Source: Gammaproteobacteria bacterium (GTDB lineage Bacteria; Pseudomonadota; Gammaproteobacteria; Steroidobacterales; Rariloculaceae). Taken from it: a stretch of DNA of 24,024 nucleotides. The notes beneath the pieces are model-generated. The model saw only the letters and a list, made by a program, of their open reading frames with translations. It did not search any database and had not been told where the DNA came from. Below, in pieces: positions 23,628 through 24,024 of the stretch (its first letter is position 1; each line of letters starts with the position of its first letter). Made by a program: the position numbers and the translations under genes. Where the stretch lies: assembly GCA_017577365.1 (NCBI GenBank), contig PKRJ01000056.1, forward strand, positions 1 to 24,024, read 5' to 3'.

Positions 23628-24024
23628 GCGCGATGCGTGTGTTCCTTTCGTACGGTTTTCGGCCGTTCTTCCTGCTTTGCGGCGCGTGGGCCATCGTTCC
23701 GCTCGCCGTGCTCGTCGCCGTGCTCGTCGGCATGCCGTGGAACGCGGAAGCGCTGCCGCTATTTCGCTGGCATGGTCACGAGATGATCTTCGGCTTCGTC
23801 GCCGCGGCGATCGCGGGTTTCTTGCTGACCGCGTCGGCGACGTGGACCGGCACGCCGCCGATCGCGGGCGGCCGTCTCGCCGCGCTCGCGCTGTTGTGGC
23901 TCGCGGGCCGGCTCATCGTGAGCCCGGTGACCGGGTTGCACTCGACCGCGGCGGTGCTCGTCGAGATCGCGTTCCTGCCCGTGCTCGGCGCGATGCTCGC
24001 GGTGCCGTTGGTGCGCACGCGGAA
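23624..24024 (+). CDS. nnrS: NnrS family membrane protein, 3' truncated by the window edge
   Basis: The frame runs open to the last base, giving the first 133 or so residues of a polytopic membrane protein. LSYGFRPFFLLCGAWA, RWHGHEMIFGFVAAAIAGFL, LTASATWTGTPP and GGRLAALALLWLAGRLIV are hallmark NnrS stretches, with the His pair of WHGHEM conserved. NnrS is a haem- and copper-containing membrane protein linked to nitric oxide tolerance and commonly controlled by NsrR or NnrR. Start choice is between ATG 23624, which overlaps the upstream stop and has GGAG five bases before it, and ATG 23633, nine bases after AGGAG; I use the first. The upstream nsrR and its operator agree with the assignment. 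Full-length NnrS is near 400 residues, so about two thirds is missing. Confidence 0.9.
   Translation, partial: MSAMRVFLSYGFRPFFLLCGAWAIVPLAVLVAVLVGMPWNAEALPLFRWHGHEMIFGFVAAAIAGFLLTASATWTGTPPIAGGRLAALALLWLAGRLIVSPVTGLHSTAAVLVEIAFLPVLGAMLAVPLVRTR

Overview
The window is high-GC DNA (strong preference for GCG, TCG, CGC and CTC codons), almost fully coding, with no RNA genes, insertion sequences or CRISPR arrays that I can see. The gene set (RND/NodT efflux operon, NsrR and NnrS nitric-oxide genes, quinoprotein-dehydrogenase accessory genes, Sec and lipoprotein signals) fits a free-living aerobic or facultative Gram-negative bacterium, most likely a proteobacterium. I cannot name the genus.

Left end (1-3.4 kb): an ORF open at the window edge reads as a TatC fragment joined in frame to the C-terminal tail of the small cytochrome c that accompanies PQQ alcohol dehydrogenases. 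It overlaps by 4 bp a secreted protein that fuses a quinoprotein-associated substrate-binding domain to a YVTN beta-propeller. A convergent medium-chain alcohol dehydrogenase follows, separated by a perfect 20-bp palindrome. It keeps the catalytic zinc site, but all four structural-zinc cysteines are serines.

3.5-8.8 kb: a short-form alpha-glucan phosphorylase, an OsmC-like protein, a rhomboid protease with a C-terminal tail, a convergent ferric-reductase-like flavocytochrome and a divergent ZIP metal transporter.

8.8-15.1 kb: a tightly packed tripartite efflux operon (lipoprotein adaptor, HAE1-type RND pump, NodT-type outer-membrane lipoprotein) followed 7 bp later by an orphan PIN-like (DUF3368-type) protein. 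The pump has Arg where AcrB has the proton-relay Lys940. A small secreted protein of unknown function faces it.

15.7-20.9 kb: a membrane FtsH-type AAA protease, followed after 4 bp by a fused beta-phosphoglucomutase/GH65 disaccharide phosphorylase. With the upstream glucan phosphorylase, this gives two phosphorolytic routes to glucose phosphates.

21.0 kb to end: a nitric-oxide-responsive region. A three-domain multicopper oxidase lipoprotein is divergent from nsrR, and a good NsrR-type operator lies between them. NsrR is followed by a four-helix membrane protein and the 5' part of nnrS, which runs off the window. The operator decides the multicopper oxidase start: the longest reading frame would put its ATG inside the operator. 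The most interesting points are the TatC/cytochrome junction, the substrate-binding/propeller fusion, the erased structural zinc site, the Lys-to-Arg change in the pump, the FtsH-phosphorylase pairing and the NsrR-controlled multicopper oxidase/NnrS block.
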